From Micromonospora_J zhanjiangensis (GTDB taxonomy: Bacteria > Actinomycetota > Actinomycetes > Mycobacteriales > Micromonosporaceae): a stretch of 64,000 bases of DNA. A program made the translations under genes and the position numbers. Below, in pieces: positions 15,739-24,261 of the stretch. The stretch lies in NCBI RefSeq assembly GCF_042650605.1, contig NZ_JBHSBN010000002.1:310001-374000 (forward strand), given 5' to 3'. The notes under the pieces were generated by a model that was not told the origin of the DNA, did not search any database, and was given only the letters and a program-made list of their open reading frames with translations. Numbering within the stretch: the first letter of the stretch is position 1; every line of letters starts with the position of its first letter.

Positions 15739-16662
15739 ATGGCAGTTGTCTTCTCCGATGACGAGGTCGCCGCGGCGCTGGACGGGTCGACCGCGGTGGC
15801 GGCCATGCGCGAGGCGCTGCTCGCCGCCTACGACGGCCGGCTGGTCGCCCCGCCCCGGGCGACCGCGCCGCTGCGCGACGGGCGGCTGGTGATGACCGCC
15901 GGCCAGCTCGCCGACGAGTGGTACGGCTTCCGCTCCTACGACACCTTCGGCCACCCGGACGGCGAGCAGGTGGTCGTCCTGCACGACGCCCGGACGGGCC
16001 GGATCCGGGCGGTCGCCGTCGGCGAGGAGATCGGTTCGCGGCGTACCGGGGCGCTCGGCGGGGCGGCGGTCGACGCGCTGGCCCGCCCGGACGCCGGCAC
16101 GCTGGGCGTGCTCGGCGCCGGCCGGCAGGCCTGGACCCAGGTCTGGGCGACCGCCGCGGTGCGCCCGCTGCGCGAGGTCACGGTGCACAGCCGTACGCCG
16201 GCCGGCCGGGAGGCGTTCGCCGCGCGGGTCCGCGCCGAACTCGGCGTACCGGCGTGGCCGGTGGCCGATCCGCGGGCCGCCGTCCGGGACCGGGACGTGG
16301 TGGTGCTGGCCACCACGAGTCGTACCCCGGTCCTCTCGGCGGCGGACCTGGCCCCGGGCACCCACCTCAACGCGGTCGGGTTCAAGCAGGTGGGCCGGTC
16401 GGAGTTCGGACCCGACCTGCTGGACCGGGCGGACGTGCTGGCCACCGACTCGCCGGCCCAGGCGCTGGCGTACGACCCGCCGATGCTCGCGGCCGAGCCC
16501 CGCCACGCGGGCCGGTTGCGGCACCTGGGCGCGGTGCTGGCCGGTGCGACGCCCGGGCGGACCGGCCCGGAACAGGTCACCGTCTTCTGCTCGGTGGGTC
16601 TGGCCGGTACCGAGGTGGCCCTGCTGGACCGGTTGGCCCGGGCGACGCTGCCCCGGGCCTGA
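15739..16662 (+). CDS. Ornithine cyclodeaminase / mu-crystallin family protein
   Basis: 307 residues from the ATG at 15739 (an in-frame ATG at 15712 would add nine residues and falls in the dyad). The central Rossmann motif LGVLGAGRQAW, the N-terminal RATAPLRDGRLVMTAG and the conserved GFKQVGRSEFGPDLLDRAD, with VGLAGTEVALLD near the end, place it in the family of NAD(P)H-dependent imine reductases, ornithine cyclodeaminases and alanine dehydrogenases. The actual substrate cannot be told from the sequence. It is divergent from the guanidinium exporter and precedes rimO, with 44 bp between. Confidence 0.8.
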   Translation: MAVVFSDDEVAAALDGSTAVAAMREALLAAYDGRLVAPPRATAPLRDGRLVMTAGQLADEWYGFRSYDTFGHPDGEQVVVLHDARTGRIRAVAVGEEIGSRRTGALGGAAVDALARPDAGTLGVLGAGRQAWTQVWATAAVRPLREVTVHSRTPAGREAFAARVRAELGVPAWPVADPRAAVRDRDVVVLATTSRTPVLSAADLAPGTHLNAVGFKQVGRSEFGPDLLDRADVLATDSPAQALAYDPPMLAAEPRHAGRLRHLGAVLAGATPGRTGPEQVTVFCSVGLAGTEVALLDRLARATLPRA

Positions 16663-16706
16663 TCGCGGCCGGACCGGGGCCATCCGCGCCGGCCCGGTAC
16701 CCTCGG

Positions 16707-18203
16707 ATGGTGTCTGCCACCCCTGCCTCCCCGCCCGACGGCCGCCGGGTCGCCCTGCTGACCCTCGGCTGCGCCCGTAACGAGGTCGACTCGGAGGAGT
16801 TGGCGGCCCGTCTGCACGCCGGTGGCTGGGCGGTCTCCACGGACGGCGAGGGTGCCGACGTGGTGCTGGTCAACACCTGCGGCTTCGTGGAGAAGGCGAA
16901 GCAGGACTCGATCCAGACGCTGCTGGCCGCCGCCGACACCGGTGCCAAGGTGGTGGCGACCGGCTGCATGGCCGAGCGCTACGGCCGGGAACTGGCCGGC
17001 AGCCTGCCCGAGGCGCAGGCGGTGCTCGGCTTCGACGCCTATCCGGACATCTCGGCCCGGCTCGACGCGGTCCTCGCCGGTGAGAAGATCGAGTCGCACG
17101 TGCCGCGGGACCGCCGCGAACTGTTGCCGCTCACCCCCGTCGCGCGGCGGGACAGCGGGGTCGTGCTGCCCGGTCACGGCTCGCCCGCCACCCCGGTGCG
17201 CGCCGAGCCGGCCGCCGACGAGCACACCCCGGCCCACCTGCGTCCGGTGCTGCGCCGCCGGTTGGACTCCGGCCCGGTGGCCTCGCTGAAGCTGGCTAGT
17301 GGCTGTGACCGGCGGTGCGCCTTCTGCGCCATCCCGGCCTTCCGCGGCGCGTTCGTCTCCCGTACCCCGGACGAGCTGCTGGCCGAGGCGGAGTGGCTGG
17401 CCCGCTCGGGCGTCCGGGAGCTGGTGCTGGTCAGCGAGAACTCGACCTCGTACGGCAAGGACCTCGGCGATCCCCGGTTGCTGGAGAAGCTGCTGCCGCA
17501 GCTCGCCGCGGTTCCCGGCATCGTCCGGGTGCGGGCCAGCTACCTGCAGCCGGCGGAGACCCGACCCGGACTGATCGAGGCGATCGCCGGCACCCCGGGC
17601 GTGGCGCCCTACTTCGACCTGTCGTTCCAGCACTCCAGCGAGGCGGTGCTGCGCCGGATGCGGCGGTTCGGGTCGACCACCCGGTTCCTGGAGCTGCTGG
17701 CCGCCGCGCGCGAGCTGGCGCCGGAGGCCGGTGCCCGGAGCAACTTCATCGTCGGCTTCCCGGGCGAGACCCGCGCCGACGTCGACGAGCTGGTCCGCTT
17801 CCTGTCGGCGGCCCGGTTGGACGCGATCGGCGTCTTCGACTACAGCGACGAGGACGGCACCGAGGCGGTCGGCCTCTCCGGCAAGGTGCCGGCCGCGACC
17901 GTGAAACGGCGGTACGACAAGCTCAGCGCGCTGGCCGACGAGTTGTGTTCGCAGCGGGCCGAGGAGCGACTCGGCTCGACCGTGGAGGTGCTGATCGACT
18001 CGGTGGACGACGGCGTGGTCGAGGGGCGGGCGGCACACCAGGCCCCCGAGGTGGACGGTTCGACCACCCTGGTCGCCCCGCCCACCGGTGGCGTCGACCT
18101 GACCGCGTTGCGCCCGGGCGATCTGGTCCGGGCCACGGTGACCGGTACGGAGGGCGTCGACCTCGTCGCCGTACCGGTCGAGATGATCTCGGCGTCCGCG
18201 TGA
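16707..18203 (+). CDS. rimO: Ribosomal protein S12 methylthiotransferase RimO
   Basis: 498 residues. The N-terminal UPF0004 domain has LGCARNEVDSE and VNTCGFVEKAKQDS with its cluster cysteines. The radical-SAM motif CDRRCAFC is at residues 200-207. The TRAM domain is at the C-terminus (TVEVLIDSVDDG to the end). RimO carries two Fe-S clusters and methylthiolates an Asp of S12. TACCCT at 16698-16703 lies so that transcription would start at the ATG/GTG pair (16707/16710), leaving the exact initiation codon open. The sister enzyme MiaB is at 53195. Confidence 0.95.
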   Translation: MVSATPASPPDGRRVALLTLGCARNEVDSEELAARLHAGGWAVSTDGEGADVVLVNTCGFVEKAKQDSIQTLLAAADTGAKVVATGCMAERYGRELAGSLPEAQAVLGFDAYPDISARLDAVLAGEKIESHVPRDRRELLPLTPVARRDSGVVLPGHGSPATPVRAEPAADEHTPAHLRPVLRRRLDSGPVASLKLASGCDRRCAFCAIPAFRGAFVSRTPDELLAEAEWLARSGVRELVLVSENSTSYGKDLGDPRLLEKLLPQLAAVPGIVRVRASYLQPAETRPGLIEAIAGTPGVAPYFDLSFQHSSEAVLRRMRRFGSTTRFLELLAAARELAPEAGARSNFIVGFPGETRADVDELVRFLSAARLDAIGVFDYSDEDGTEAVGLSGKVPAATVKRRYDKLSALADELCSQRAEERLGSTVEVLIDSVDDGVVEGRAAHQAPEVDGSTTLVAPPTGGVDLTALRPGDLVRATVTGTEGVDLVAVPVEMISASA

Positions 18204-18244
18204 TCCGGACTGGGCCGACCGTACGGTGCGGAGCGAGGTGACCG

Positions 18245-18928
18245 ATGACGGAGCAGAGCGAGAGCGTGCTTGGCGCCGTACCGGCCGGTGCCGTACCGGC
18301 GAGCGCTGTACCGGCCGGTGGCGTCGACCGACCGGGACGGGCTGATCCGGTGTCCGAGCCGACGATCCCCCCGGTGCCGGTGGTGAACGCGGCCAACGCG
18401 CTCACCGCGTTGCGGCTGGTGCTGGTGCCGGTCTTCGTGCTGCTGCTGATCGCCTCCGGTCTGGTCCACCCGGGTTGGCGGGCCGTGGCCACCGTGATCT
18501 TCGCGTTCGCCTCGGTGACCGACCTGGTCGACGGGTGGATCGCCCGCCGGTACGGCCTGGTCACGTCGTTCGGCAAGGTCGCCGACCCGATCGCCGACAA
18601 GGCGCTGACCGGCACCGCGCTGGTGCTGCTCTCCTGGTACGACCGGCTGCCCTGGTGGGTGACCGCGGTGATCCTGGCCCGTGAGTTCGGGATCACCCTG
18701 ATCCGGTTCTGGGTGATCCGTTACGGGGTGATCGCCGCCAGCCGGGGCGGCAAGATCAAGACGGCGGTGCAGATCCTCGCCATCGTCTGGTACCTCTGCC
18801 CCTTCCCACCCCCGCTCGCCGCGGTCGCCCCGTGGCTCATGGCCGTCGCCGTGGCCGTGACGGTCCTCACCGGCCTCGACTACGTGGCCCAGGCCCTCCG
18901 CCTCCGCCGCCCCCCACCCACGCCCTGA
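18245..18928 (+). CDS. pgsA: CDP-diacylglycerol-glycerol-3-phosphate 3-phosphatidyltransferase
   Basis: 227 residues. The CDP-alcohol phosphotransferase signature is complete: DLVDGWIARRYGLVTSFG followed by KVADPIADKA (D-x2-DG-x2-AR-x8-G-x3-D-x3-D). About five membrane helices follow. The first 45 residues are an added Ala/Val/Pro tail (AVPAGAVPASAVPAGG) encoded by a short DNA repeat. The role is synthesis of phosphatidylglycerophosphate. The order rimO-pgsA-cinA-clgR fits the actinobacterial block. Confidence 0.92.
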   Translation: MTEQSESVLGAVPAGAVPASAVPAGGVDRPGRADPVSEPTIPPVPVVNAANALTALRLVLVPVFVLLLIASGLVHPGWRAVATVIFAFASVTDLVDGWIARRYGLVTSFGKVADPIADKALTGTALVLLSWYDRLPWWVTAVILAREFGITLIRFWVIRYGVIAASRGGKIKTAVQILAIVWYLCPFPPPLAAVAPWLMAVAVAVTVLTGLDYVAQALRLRRPPPTP

Positions 18929-18937
18929 TCCCTTGTC

Positions 18938-18992
18938 GATCATGAAGCTATTGTCCCGACACGCCGTCCGGTGTGGCGACAACTTCATGATC
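18938..18992. repeat. Long imperfect inverted repeat between pgsA and cinA
   Basis: GATCATGAAG at one end and CTTCATGATC at the other, extended inward by TTGTCCCGACAC and GTGTGGCGACAA, give a stem of about 20 pairs with one three-base bulge. Such GATCATGAAG hairpins look like dispersed REP elements. It may also terminate pgsA. Confidence 0.7.
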
Positions 18993-19020
18993 ACCAGCGA
19001 CCGACCGGGAGGATGAGGGG

Positions 19021-19545
19021 ATGAGCGGGGATGCCGGGGTGCGGGGGCGGGTGGCCGCCGGGGTGGTGCATCTGCTGGTCGAGCGGTCGGAGACGCTCGC
19101 GACCGTCGAGTCGCTCACCGGTGGGCTGGTCGCCGCGACGATCGTGGAAATCGCCGGCGTCAGCAGCGTCTACCGCGGCGGGCTGGTGGTCTACGCCACC
19201 GAGCTGAAGGCCCGCCTGGCCGGCGTACCGGAAGATCTGCTGGCCGCCCGCGGGCCGGTCGATCCGGACGTGGCGCTCGCGCTGGCGGCGGGCGGCCGGC
19301 AGCGGTGCGACGCCGACTGGTGCGTCGCGACCACCGGCGTGGCCGGGCCGGAGCCGCAGGGCGACAAGCCGGTCGGCACGGTGTACGTGGCCGCCGTCGG
19401 ACCGTCCGGCTCGGCGGTGCGCCGGTTGGACCTGGCGGGTGACCGGCTGACCATTCGGTCCGGCGCCGTGGTGGGGGCGCTCCGGTTGCTCACCGAACTC
19501 CTGCCCGGCGTGCCCACCCACCACCGGGTCGCGCCCGGCCGGTAG
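19021..19545 (+). CDS. cinA: CinA C-terminal domain nicotinamide-nucleotide amidohydrolase
   Basis: 174 residues, only the amidase domain of CinA (PncC-type); the N-terminal molybdopterin-like domain is absent, as in many actinobacteria. The nucleophile motif TVESLTGGLVAA (ESxTGG) and the TTGVAGPEPQGDKPVGTVYVA block are clear. It deamidates nicotinamide mononucleotide to nicotinate mononucleotide, recycling pyridine nucleotides. It is linked by position to pgsA and clgR. Confidence 0.93.
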   Translation: MSGDAGVRGRVAAGVVHLLVERSETLATVESLTGGLVAATIVEIAGVSSVYRGGLVVYATELKARLAGVPEDLLAARGPVDPDVALALAAGGRQRCDADWCVATTGVAGPEPQGDKPVGTVYVAAVGPSGSAVRRLDLAGDRLTIRSGAVVGALRLLTELLPGVPTHHRVAPGR

Positions 19546-19706
19546 CCGGGCCACGGCGGCATTCGGTGATACGCATCGGGGCGGGTGGGATGTCGCGGGG
19601 CCCCGCAGCGGGTACGGTTGCGGAAAGCTCGCGGCTTCGGCCGCGGACAGTGGCGCCGCCGCCCGCGGTGGCGTCGCGGGAAGCGTCCCGCGTCTGGGGA
19701 GGTGCG

Positions 19707-20219
19707 ATGATCCTGCTACGCCGGGTGATCGGTGACGCACTACGCGCGCGCCGGCAGGGGCAGCACCGCACCCTGCGCGAGGTCTCCTCCGCGGCCAACG
19801 TCAGCCTCGGCTATCTCTCCGAGATCGAACGCGGCCAGAAGGAAGCCTCCAGCGAGCTGCTGGCCGCCATCTGCGACGCCCTCGGCGCCCGCCTGTCCGA
19901 GCTGCTGCGCGAGGTGAGCGACACGGTCCAACTGGCCGAACAGGTCCCGGGCGTGCTGCTGCCGGTGCAGGACCGGCCGGCCGCCGAGCCGGCACCGGCC
20001 GAGGCCGCGACCACCACCGACGCCCCCGCGCGGGTCGGCGCCGCGGCGGACGGGACGGTCCGCGCGGTCCCCGCCGGGGTACGGCGGATCGCGACCGAGG
20101 ACGGCACGGTCTCCGTGTCGGTCCGGCAGGACTCCCCGTTGAAGGCGACCCTGCACACCACCCGCCGGGTCCGGTCCACCCCGCAGGATCTCGACCGCGA
20201 CGCCCTCTGCGTGGGCTGA
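19707..20219 (+). CDS. clgR: ClgR-like XRE-family transcriptional regulator
   Basis: 170 residues from the ATG at 19707, which has GGGGAGG five bases upstream. The helix-turn-helix is at residues 5-65 (RRVIGDALRARRQGQHRTLREVSSAANVSLGYLSEIERGQKEASSELLAAICDALG, read in parts). The tail is Ala/Pro-rich and ends with conserved TLHTTRRVR...CVG. Placement directly before pspA-pspM matches mycobacterial clgR-pspA-pspM, where ClgR activates Clp protease genes and the psp operon under envelope stress. The extended upstream ORF (from 19566) has no ribosome-binding site and is not used here. Confidence 0.9.
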   Translation: MILLRRVIGDALRARRQGQHRTLREVSSAANVSLGYLSEIERGQKEASSELLAAICDALGARLSELLREVSDTVQLAEQVPGVLLPVQDRPAAEPAPAEAATTTDAPARVGAAADGTVRAVPAGVRRIATEDGTVSVSVRQDSPLKATLHTTRRVRSTPQDLDRDALCVG

Positions 20220-20441
20220 CCGGTCCCTCAGCCCGCCGGCCCGGCCGGCGAACCCTGGTTGCCGGTCGGTGCGCAGCGTAGGGTCGATCCACGGACCGCG
20301 CCCGGTATCTCCCCCCGGAGGTCCGATGCCGCCGCTGGCGTCGGGCTGAGACCATGGAGACGCCGCCGTGCGGCAGCCCGGTTCGCGGGCGTACGCCGGT
20401 GCGGTCGACCGGAGTCATGACACTGAGGGGAAAACGCGGAG

Positions 20442-21308
20442 ATGGCGAACCCGTTCATCAAGGGCTGGCGCTACATGATGGCGTTGTTCGGCGCCAAGAT
20501 CGATGAACACGCCGATCCGAAGGTGCAGATCCAGCAGGCCATCGAGGACGCCCAGCGTCAGCACCAGGCGCTCGTCCAGCAGGCCGCCGCCGTGATCGGC
20601 AACCAGCGCCAACTGGAGATGCGGCTGTCCCGGCAGATGTCCGAGGTCGAGCGCCTCCAGTCGATGGCCCGGCAGGGGCTGGTGCTGGCCGACCGGGCGC
20701 GCGCCGCGGGCGACGAGGCCGAGGCCCAGAAGTACGAGCAGAGCGCGCAGACCCTGGCCACCCAGCTGGTCGCGGCCGAGCAGTCGACCGAGGACCTCAA
20801 GACGCTGCACGACCAGGCGTTGGGCGCCGCCGCCCAGGCCCGGCAGGCGGTCGAGAACAACTCGATGATCCTGCAGCAGAAGCTGGCCGAGCGCTCCAAG
20901 CTGCTCAGCCAGCTCGAACAGGCCAAGATGCAGGAGAGCGTCGCCCGTTCGCTGGAGTCGATGTCGTCACTGGCCGCGCCGGGCAACACACCGTCGCTGG
21001 ACGAGGTACGCGAGAAGATCGAACGCCGGTACGCCACCGCGATGGGCCGGGCGGAACTGGCCGGCAACTCGGTCGAGGGCCGGATGCTGGAGATCCAGAA
21101 GTCGACCCTGGACATGGCCGGCTCGTCCCGGCTGGAGCAGATCCGGTCCAGCATGGCGGGGGAGAAGCTCGGCGCCGCGCCGTCGCAGCCGGCGGTGGAG
21201 CGGGCGGCGTCGTCCGCCGACAGCGCGAGCGTCGCCCGGCTGGACGAGATCCGGGCGAGTCTGGCGAAGGACAAGTCGGCCGGCGGGGACGCCAGCGCGG
21301 CCGGCTGA
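20442..21308 (+). CDS. pspA: Phage shock protein A (PspA/IM30 family)
   Basis: 288 residues. The N-terminal amphipathic helix (MANPFIKGWRYMMALFGAKID) is followed by the long coiled coil typical of the family (VQIQQAIEDAQRQHQALVQQ through ARSLESMSS) and RREIEKR-like EVREKIERRYATAMGRAEL. The C-terminal 60 residues carry two repeats of a RLEQIRSSMA/RLDEIRASLA motif. PspA polymerises on stressed membranes (ESCRT-III-like). The 222 bp before it contain no other gene. The start follows CGGAG very closely. Confidence 0.95.
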   Translation: MANPFIKGWRYMMALFGAKIDEHADPKVQIQQAIEDAQRQHQALVQQAAAVIGNQRQLEMRLSRQMSEVERLQSMARQGLVLADRARAAGDEAEAQKYEQSAQTLATQLVAAEQSTEDLKTLHDQALGAAAQARQAVENNSMILQQKLAERSKLLSQLEQAKMQESVARSLESMSSLAAPGNTPSLDEVREKIERRYATAMGRAELAGNSVEGRMLEIQKSTLDMAGSSRLEQIRSSMAGEKLGAAPSQPAVERAASSADSASVARLDEIRASLAKDKSAGGDASAAG

Positions 21309-21329
21309 CCGGTCGGAACGGGAGGACGG

Positions 21330-22112
21330 ATGGCAGACCTTCGAGCCCGCCACCACCGGCGGCTGCGGCGCCTGCGGCGCGCTGCCCGGCGGTGGACCGT
21401 ACTGGCCGGCACGCTCGGCGGGGCCACGGCCGTCCTCACCCCGTACGCCGGGCTGGGTCTGCCGGACGCGTTCTGGGCGGCGGCGGCCGGCGGGTCGGCC
21501 GCGCTGGCGCTGTGGCGCTGGTCCGACCTGCGGGCGCTGGCCGCGCGTCCGGAACCGCCGGCGGCCGATCCCGCCCTGGCCGGCCAGCGGGCCCGGGCGC
21601 GGTTGGTCGCCGCGGTGGAGACCGTTCCGGCCGGCCGGGGCGCCCTGGCCGAGGTACGCCGGCAGCGGGCCCGGCTGGCGCTGCGGGGTACCGCCGCGGC
21701 CGGACCGTGGGCGCGGCTGGACGCCGCCTCGGCGGCGCTGACCGGGCTGGCCGCCCGGCTGACCGGCCCGGCCGATCCGGCCGTGCTGGAGGCCACGGTG
21801 GCCGAGCGTTCACTGCGCGACCTGGCGCACCGGGTGGCCGGCGTGGAACGGGCGCTCCGGATCGCCCCGGCGGACTCCCGGTCCGCCCTGGCCGCCGCGC
21901 ACCGGACCCTGGTCGAGCAGCTCGACGGCGGCGTCGGCGCCTATGAACGACTGGTGACCGCCGCGGCCGGGTACGTCGCCGAGGACGGCCGGGCTGGCGC
22001 CGAGCACCCCTCGGTGCATCCGCTCACCGAGGCGACCGACTTCCTCCGTGGCGTGGCCGACGGGCTCGCCGAGTTGCGCACGCCCGCCGACCCGCTGCGC
22101 GCCCGACCTTGA
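21330..22112 (+). CDS. pspM: PspM-like phage-shock envelope stress protein
   Basis: 260 residues. A basic N-terminus (RARHHRRLRRLRRAARRW) precedes two membrane segments (TVLAGTLGGATAVLTPYAGLGL and AFWAAAAGGSAALALWRW), followed by a long Ala-rich helical cytoplasmic part. Position right after pspA (22 bp) and the basic-TM-TM-helical layout match the mycobacterial PspM (Rv2743c), a membrane partner of PspA. Sequence conservation in this family is low, so the call rests largely on context. Confidence 0.8.
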   Translation: MADLRARHHRRLRRLRRAARRWTVLAGTLGGATAVLTPYAGLGLPDAFWAAAAGGSAALALWRWSDLRALAARPEPPAADPALAGQRARARLVAAVETVPAGRGALAEVRRQRARLALRGTAAAGPWARLDAASAALTGLAARLTGPADPAVLEATVAERSLRDLAHRVAGVERALRIAPADSRSALAAAHRTLVEQLDGGVGAYERLVTAAAGYVAEDGRAGAEHPSVHPLTEATDFLRGVADGLAELRTPADPLRARP

Positions 22113-22220
22113 CCCGCCCGACCCTGACCCACCCGACCCTGACCCGGCCGGCGCTGAGCCCGCGGCCCGCCGGGCGGCCGGCCCTGAAACGGTGGCGCCC
22201 GCCGGGCGGCCGGCCCTGAA
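22107..22220. repeat. Short direct repeats after pspM
   Basis: A 24-bp perfect direct repeat (GCCCGCCGGGCGGCCGGCCC plus TGAA) occurs at 22165-22188 and 22197-22220. Just before it, three degenerate 15-bp units of CCCTGACCCGCCCGA type follow the pspM stop. The pattern suggests slippage in noncoding DNA between convergent genes. Confidence 0.7.
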
Positions 22221-22245
22221 CCGGCGGTGCTGGTCGGGCGGCCGG

Positions 22246-23037
22246 TCAGTCCGGCTGGCAGCGCGGGCACCAGTAGGTGACCCGCTCGCCCGGTTCCTCC
22301 CGGCGCTGGATCGCCGTCCCGCAGCGCCGGCAGGGCTGGGCCCGCCGGCCGTACACGTAGCTGGTCTCACCGCGCCGGAGCGAGCCGGTGGTGGCCTGGG
22401 TCCACCGGCCCCGGTTGGCGGCCAGCAGCCGGTGCGCCAGGGCCACCACGCCGGGCAGGTCCGGCACCCGGCCCACTGGCCGCCACGGTGAGACCCCGCG
22501 CAGGAACAGCACCTCGCACTTGTAGAGGTTGCCCACCCCGGCCAGGTTGCGCTGGTCCAGCAACGCCCCGGCGATGTCCCGCTCCGGGTCGGCGGCCAGT
22601 CGCCGGACCGCCTCGGCCGGATCCCAGTCCGGGCCGAGCAGGTCCGGGCCGAGATGGCCGGTGAGCCGCTCCTCCTCGGCGGTGGGCAACAGCTCGACGT
22701 CGTGCAGGTGGTACCCGACGGCCACCGCCTCGGCGGTCCGCAGCACCACCCGGATCAGGTGCGCCGGGCGGCCAGTCCACCGCTGCCCCGGCGCGTACGC
22801 CCGCCAGGCGCCGTCCATCCGCAGGTGCGAGTGCAGGGTCGTGCGCCGTACGCCGTCGGCCTCCCGTAGCCGCAGCAGCAGGTGCTTGCCCCGGCTGGCG
22901 GACTCCAGCACGGTCGCGCCGGTCAGATCGACGGCGGCCAACCGCGGCACCCGGAAGTCGGAGCCGGTCAGTCGCCCACCGGCCAGCGCGCGGTGCAGCA
23001 CGCGGGCCGTGTTCCAGACGGTGTCGCCTTCGGGCAC
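22246..23037 (-). CDS. nei2: Endonuclease VIII-like DNA glycosylase (Fpg/Nei family, Nei2)
   Basis: 263 residues starting at GTG. PEGDTVW at the N-terminus gives the catalytic Pro1-Glu2 after Met removal. DQRNLAGVGNLYKCEVLF is the helix-two-turn-helix, and a C4 zinc finger CRRC...CPRC ends the protein. Family members remove oxidised pyrimidines and cleave the abasic site. CAGGAT lies six bases before the start. Upstream, GTGTCGACC lies at N7 spacing, a near-match to the damage promoter seen at lhr and recA. It is convergent with pspM. Confidence 0.92.
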   Translation of the reverse strand: MPEGDTVWNTARVLHRALAGGRLTGSDFRVPRLAAVDLTGATVLESASRGKHLLLRLREADGVRRTTLHSHLRMDGAWRAYAPGQRWTGRPAHLIRVVLRTAEAVAVGYHLHDVELLPTAEEERLTGHLGPDLLGPDWDPAEAVRRLAADPERDIAGALLDQRNLAGVGNLYKCEVLFLRGVSPWRPVGRVPDLPGVVALAHRLLAANRGRWTQATTGSLRRGETSYVYGRRAQPCRRCGTAIQRREEPGERVTYWCPRCQPD

Positions 23038-23151
23038 GTACCCATCCTGCCGCAGCGGTCGACACCCCGCCGGGACGCCGGCCCGCTCACCCCGGCCGGC
23101 CCGCCGCCGCAGCCAGCGCCGGTCGGCGCCGGTCGGCGGCTCGGCGGCAGG

Positions 23152-23463
23152 TCAGGGGCGTTCGTCGGCCCGGGGTGCGCGGACGGCGTCCTGGTAGCGC
23201 GGATGACTCGCGCCGTAGACCTCGAAGTTGAGCCGGGCGTGCGACAGGCTCAGGTCGCCGTTCGGGCCGCCGTACACCGCGTCGGCGTCCGCGTCGCTCT
23301 GGCCGTCGTTGGTCCAGAAACACACCGGGCAGGTGCCGACGCCACCGGTCCGGTAACCGCAGCAGGGACAGATTTCGGTATCGACGGGGGGTTGCGCCAC
23401 CGGCCCAGCATTCCACACCGGACCCGCCCGCGGCGGTTGCGGCACATGCTGGGAAGTGCTCAT
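23152..23463 (-). CDS. CPCC-type cysteine-rich small protein
   Basis: 103 residues. The family mark ICPCCGYRTG is at 31-40 and TCPVCFWTNDGQ at 44-55, giving two CxxC pairs that probably bind zinc, followed by GGPNGDLSLSHARLNFEVYGAS. Such proteins are common and uncharacterised. The ATG overlaps the stop of the SAM-hydroxide adenosyltransferase gene (ATGA), so the two are co-translated. Confidence 0.85.
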   Translation of the reverse strand: MSTSQHVPQPPRAGPVWNAGPVAQPPVDTEICPCCGYRTGGVGTCPVCFWTNDGQSDADADAVYGGPNGDLSLSHARLNFEVYGASHPRYQDAVRAPRADERP

Positions 23464-24248
23464 TCGGCGTCCACCACCCGCAGCACGTCGCCCGGGGTCA
23501 CGGAGAGCACGACGGCGGCCCGACCGCCGTTCACCGCGACGGCCACCCGGTCGGCCGAATCGCCGTACACGACCAACCCGCCGGGGGGCACCTCGCCGAA
23601 GGTCTCGCCGCGGACGGCGGGGGTGTCGGCCACCGTGACCCGCCGGGCCAGCGCGGCCAGCGCGCTGGCCGGCGCGGCGAGCTGCACGTTGCCGAACCGG
23701 TCGATGGTGAGCACCTCGGCCTCCAGCCAGCCCGCGCCGACCGCGACCACCGGGTCCGGCAGCCGGACCAGGCCCTGCGGATCCACCTCGGGCCCCGCGT
23801 CGGTCAGCGGCGCGCCCAGCGCGAGCCGGGCGGCCACCGGGGCGAAGACGTCCCGGCCGTGGAACGTGCGGGAGACGTCCGCCGCGAACCAGTCCGGATT
23901 GGCCAGCTCGACCGCGCCGGTCACCCCGCCGAGCGCGGTCGCGGCCCAGATCAGCAGCCCGTTGTCCGGGCCGACCAGCAGGCCGTTCGGGGTGCTCAGC
24001 GCGATGCCGCGGCGGGCCGTGCCCACCCCCGGGTCGACCACCCCCACGTGTACGGCCGGGGGCAGCTGCCCGACGGTCTGCGCCAGCACGGCCGCACCGC
24101 GGGGTACGTCTGCGGGTTTGACCAGGTGTGTCACGTCGATCACCCGGACGGCGGGCGCCAACCGGGCGATCACCCCGTGGCACGCGGCGACGAAGCCGTC
24201 GGAGAGTCCGTAGTCGGTGGTGAGACTGATCCAGGGGTAACCGGCCAT
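23460..24248 (-). CDS. S-adenosylmethionine hydroxide adenosyltransferase (DUF62/SAM hydrolase)
   Basis: 262 residues. The ATG at 24248 is chosen because TAACGT ends seven bases upstream. The conserved N-terminus ISLTTDYGLSDGFVAACHGV, the Asp-x6-Arg pair in VVDPGVGTARR and the His in RTFHGRDVFAP supply the Asp-Arg-His triad of DUF62 hydrolases, which split SAM to adenosine and methionine using hydroxide. This triad argues against a chlorinase or fluorinase. The C-terminal barrel begins around AEVLTIDRFGNVQLA. It shares an operon with a CPCC protein. Confidence 0.9.
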   Translation of the reverse strand: MAGYPWISLTTDYGLSDGFVAACHGVIARLAPAVRVIDVTHLVKPADVPRGAAVLAQTVGQLPPAVHVGVVDPGVGTARRGIALSTPNGLLVGPDNGLLIWAATALGGVTGAVELANPDWFAADVSRTFHGRDVFAPVAARLALGAPLTDAGPEVDPQGLVRLPDPVVAVGAGWLEAEVLTIDRFGNVQLAAPASALAALARRVTVADTPAVRGETFGEVPPGGLVVYGDSADRVAVAVNGGRAAVVLSVTPGDVLRVVDAE

Positions 24249-24255
24249 GCCCGGA

Positions 24256-24261
24256 ACGTTA
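24256..24261 (-). promoter_or_regulatory. -10 element of the SAM-hydroxide adenosyltransferase gene (leaderless)
   Basis: TAACGT on the minus strand, seven bases before the ATG at 24248. It overlaps the stop codon of the GNAT gene upstream. Confidence 0.5.

Noticed and set aside
19566..19706. Extended N-terminus of ClgR
   Set aside because: No ribosome-binding site at 19566; GGGGAGG is placed for the ATG at 19707 and the helix-turn-helix starts directly after it.
23460..24248. Chlorinase/fluorinase (SalL/FlA type) reading of the DUF62 gene
   Set aside because: The Asp-Arg-His triad of the hydroxide-using group is present, and no halogenated-metabolite genes are nearby.
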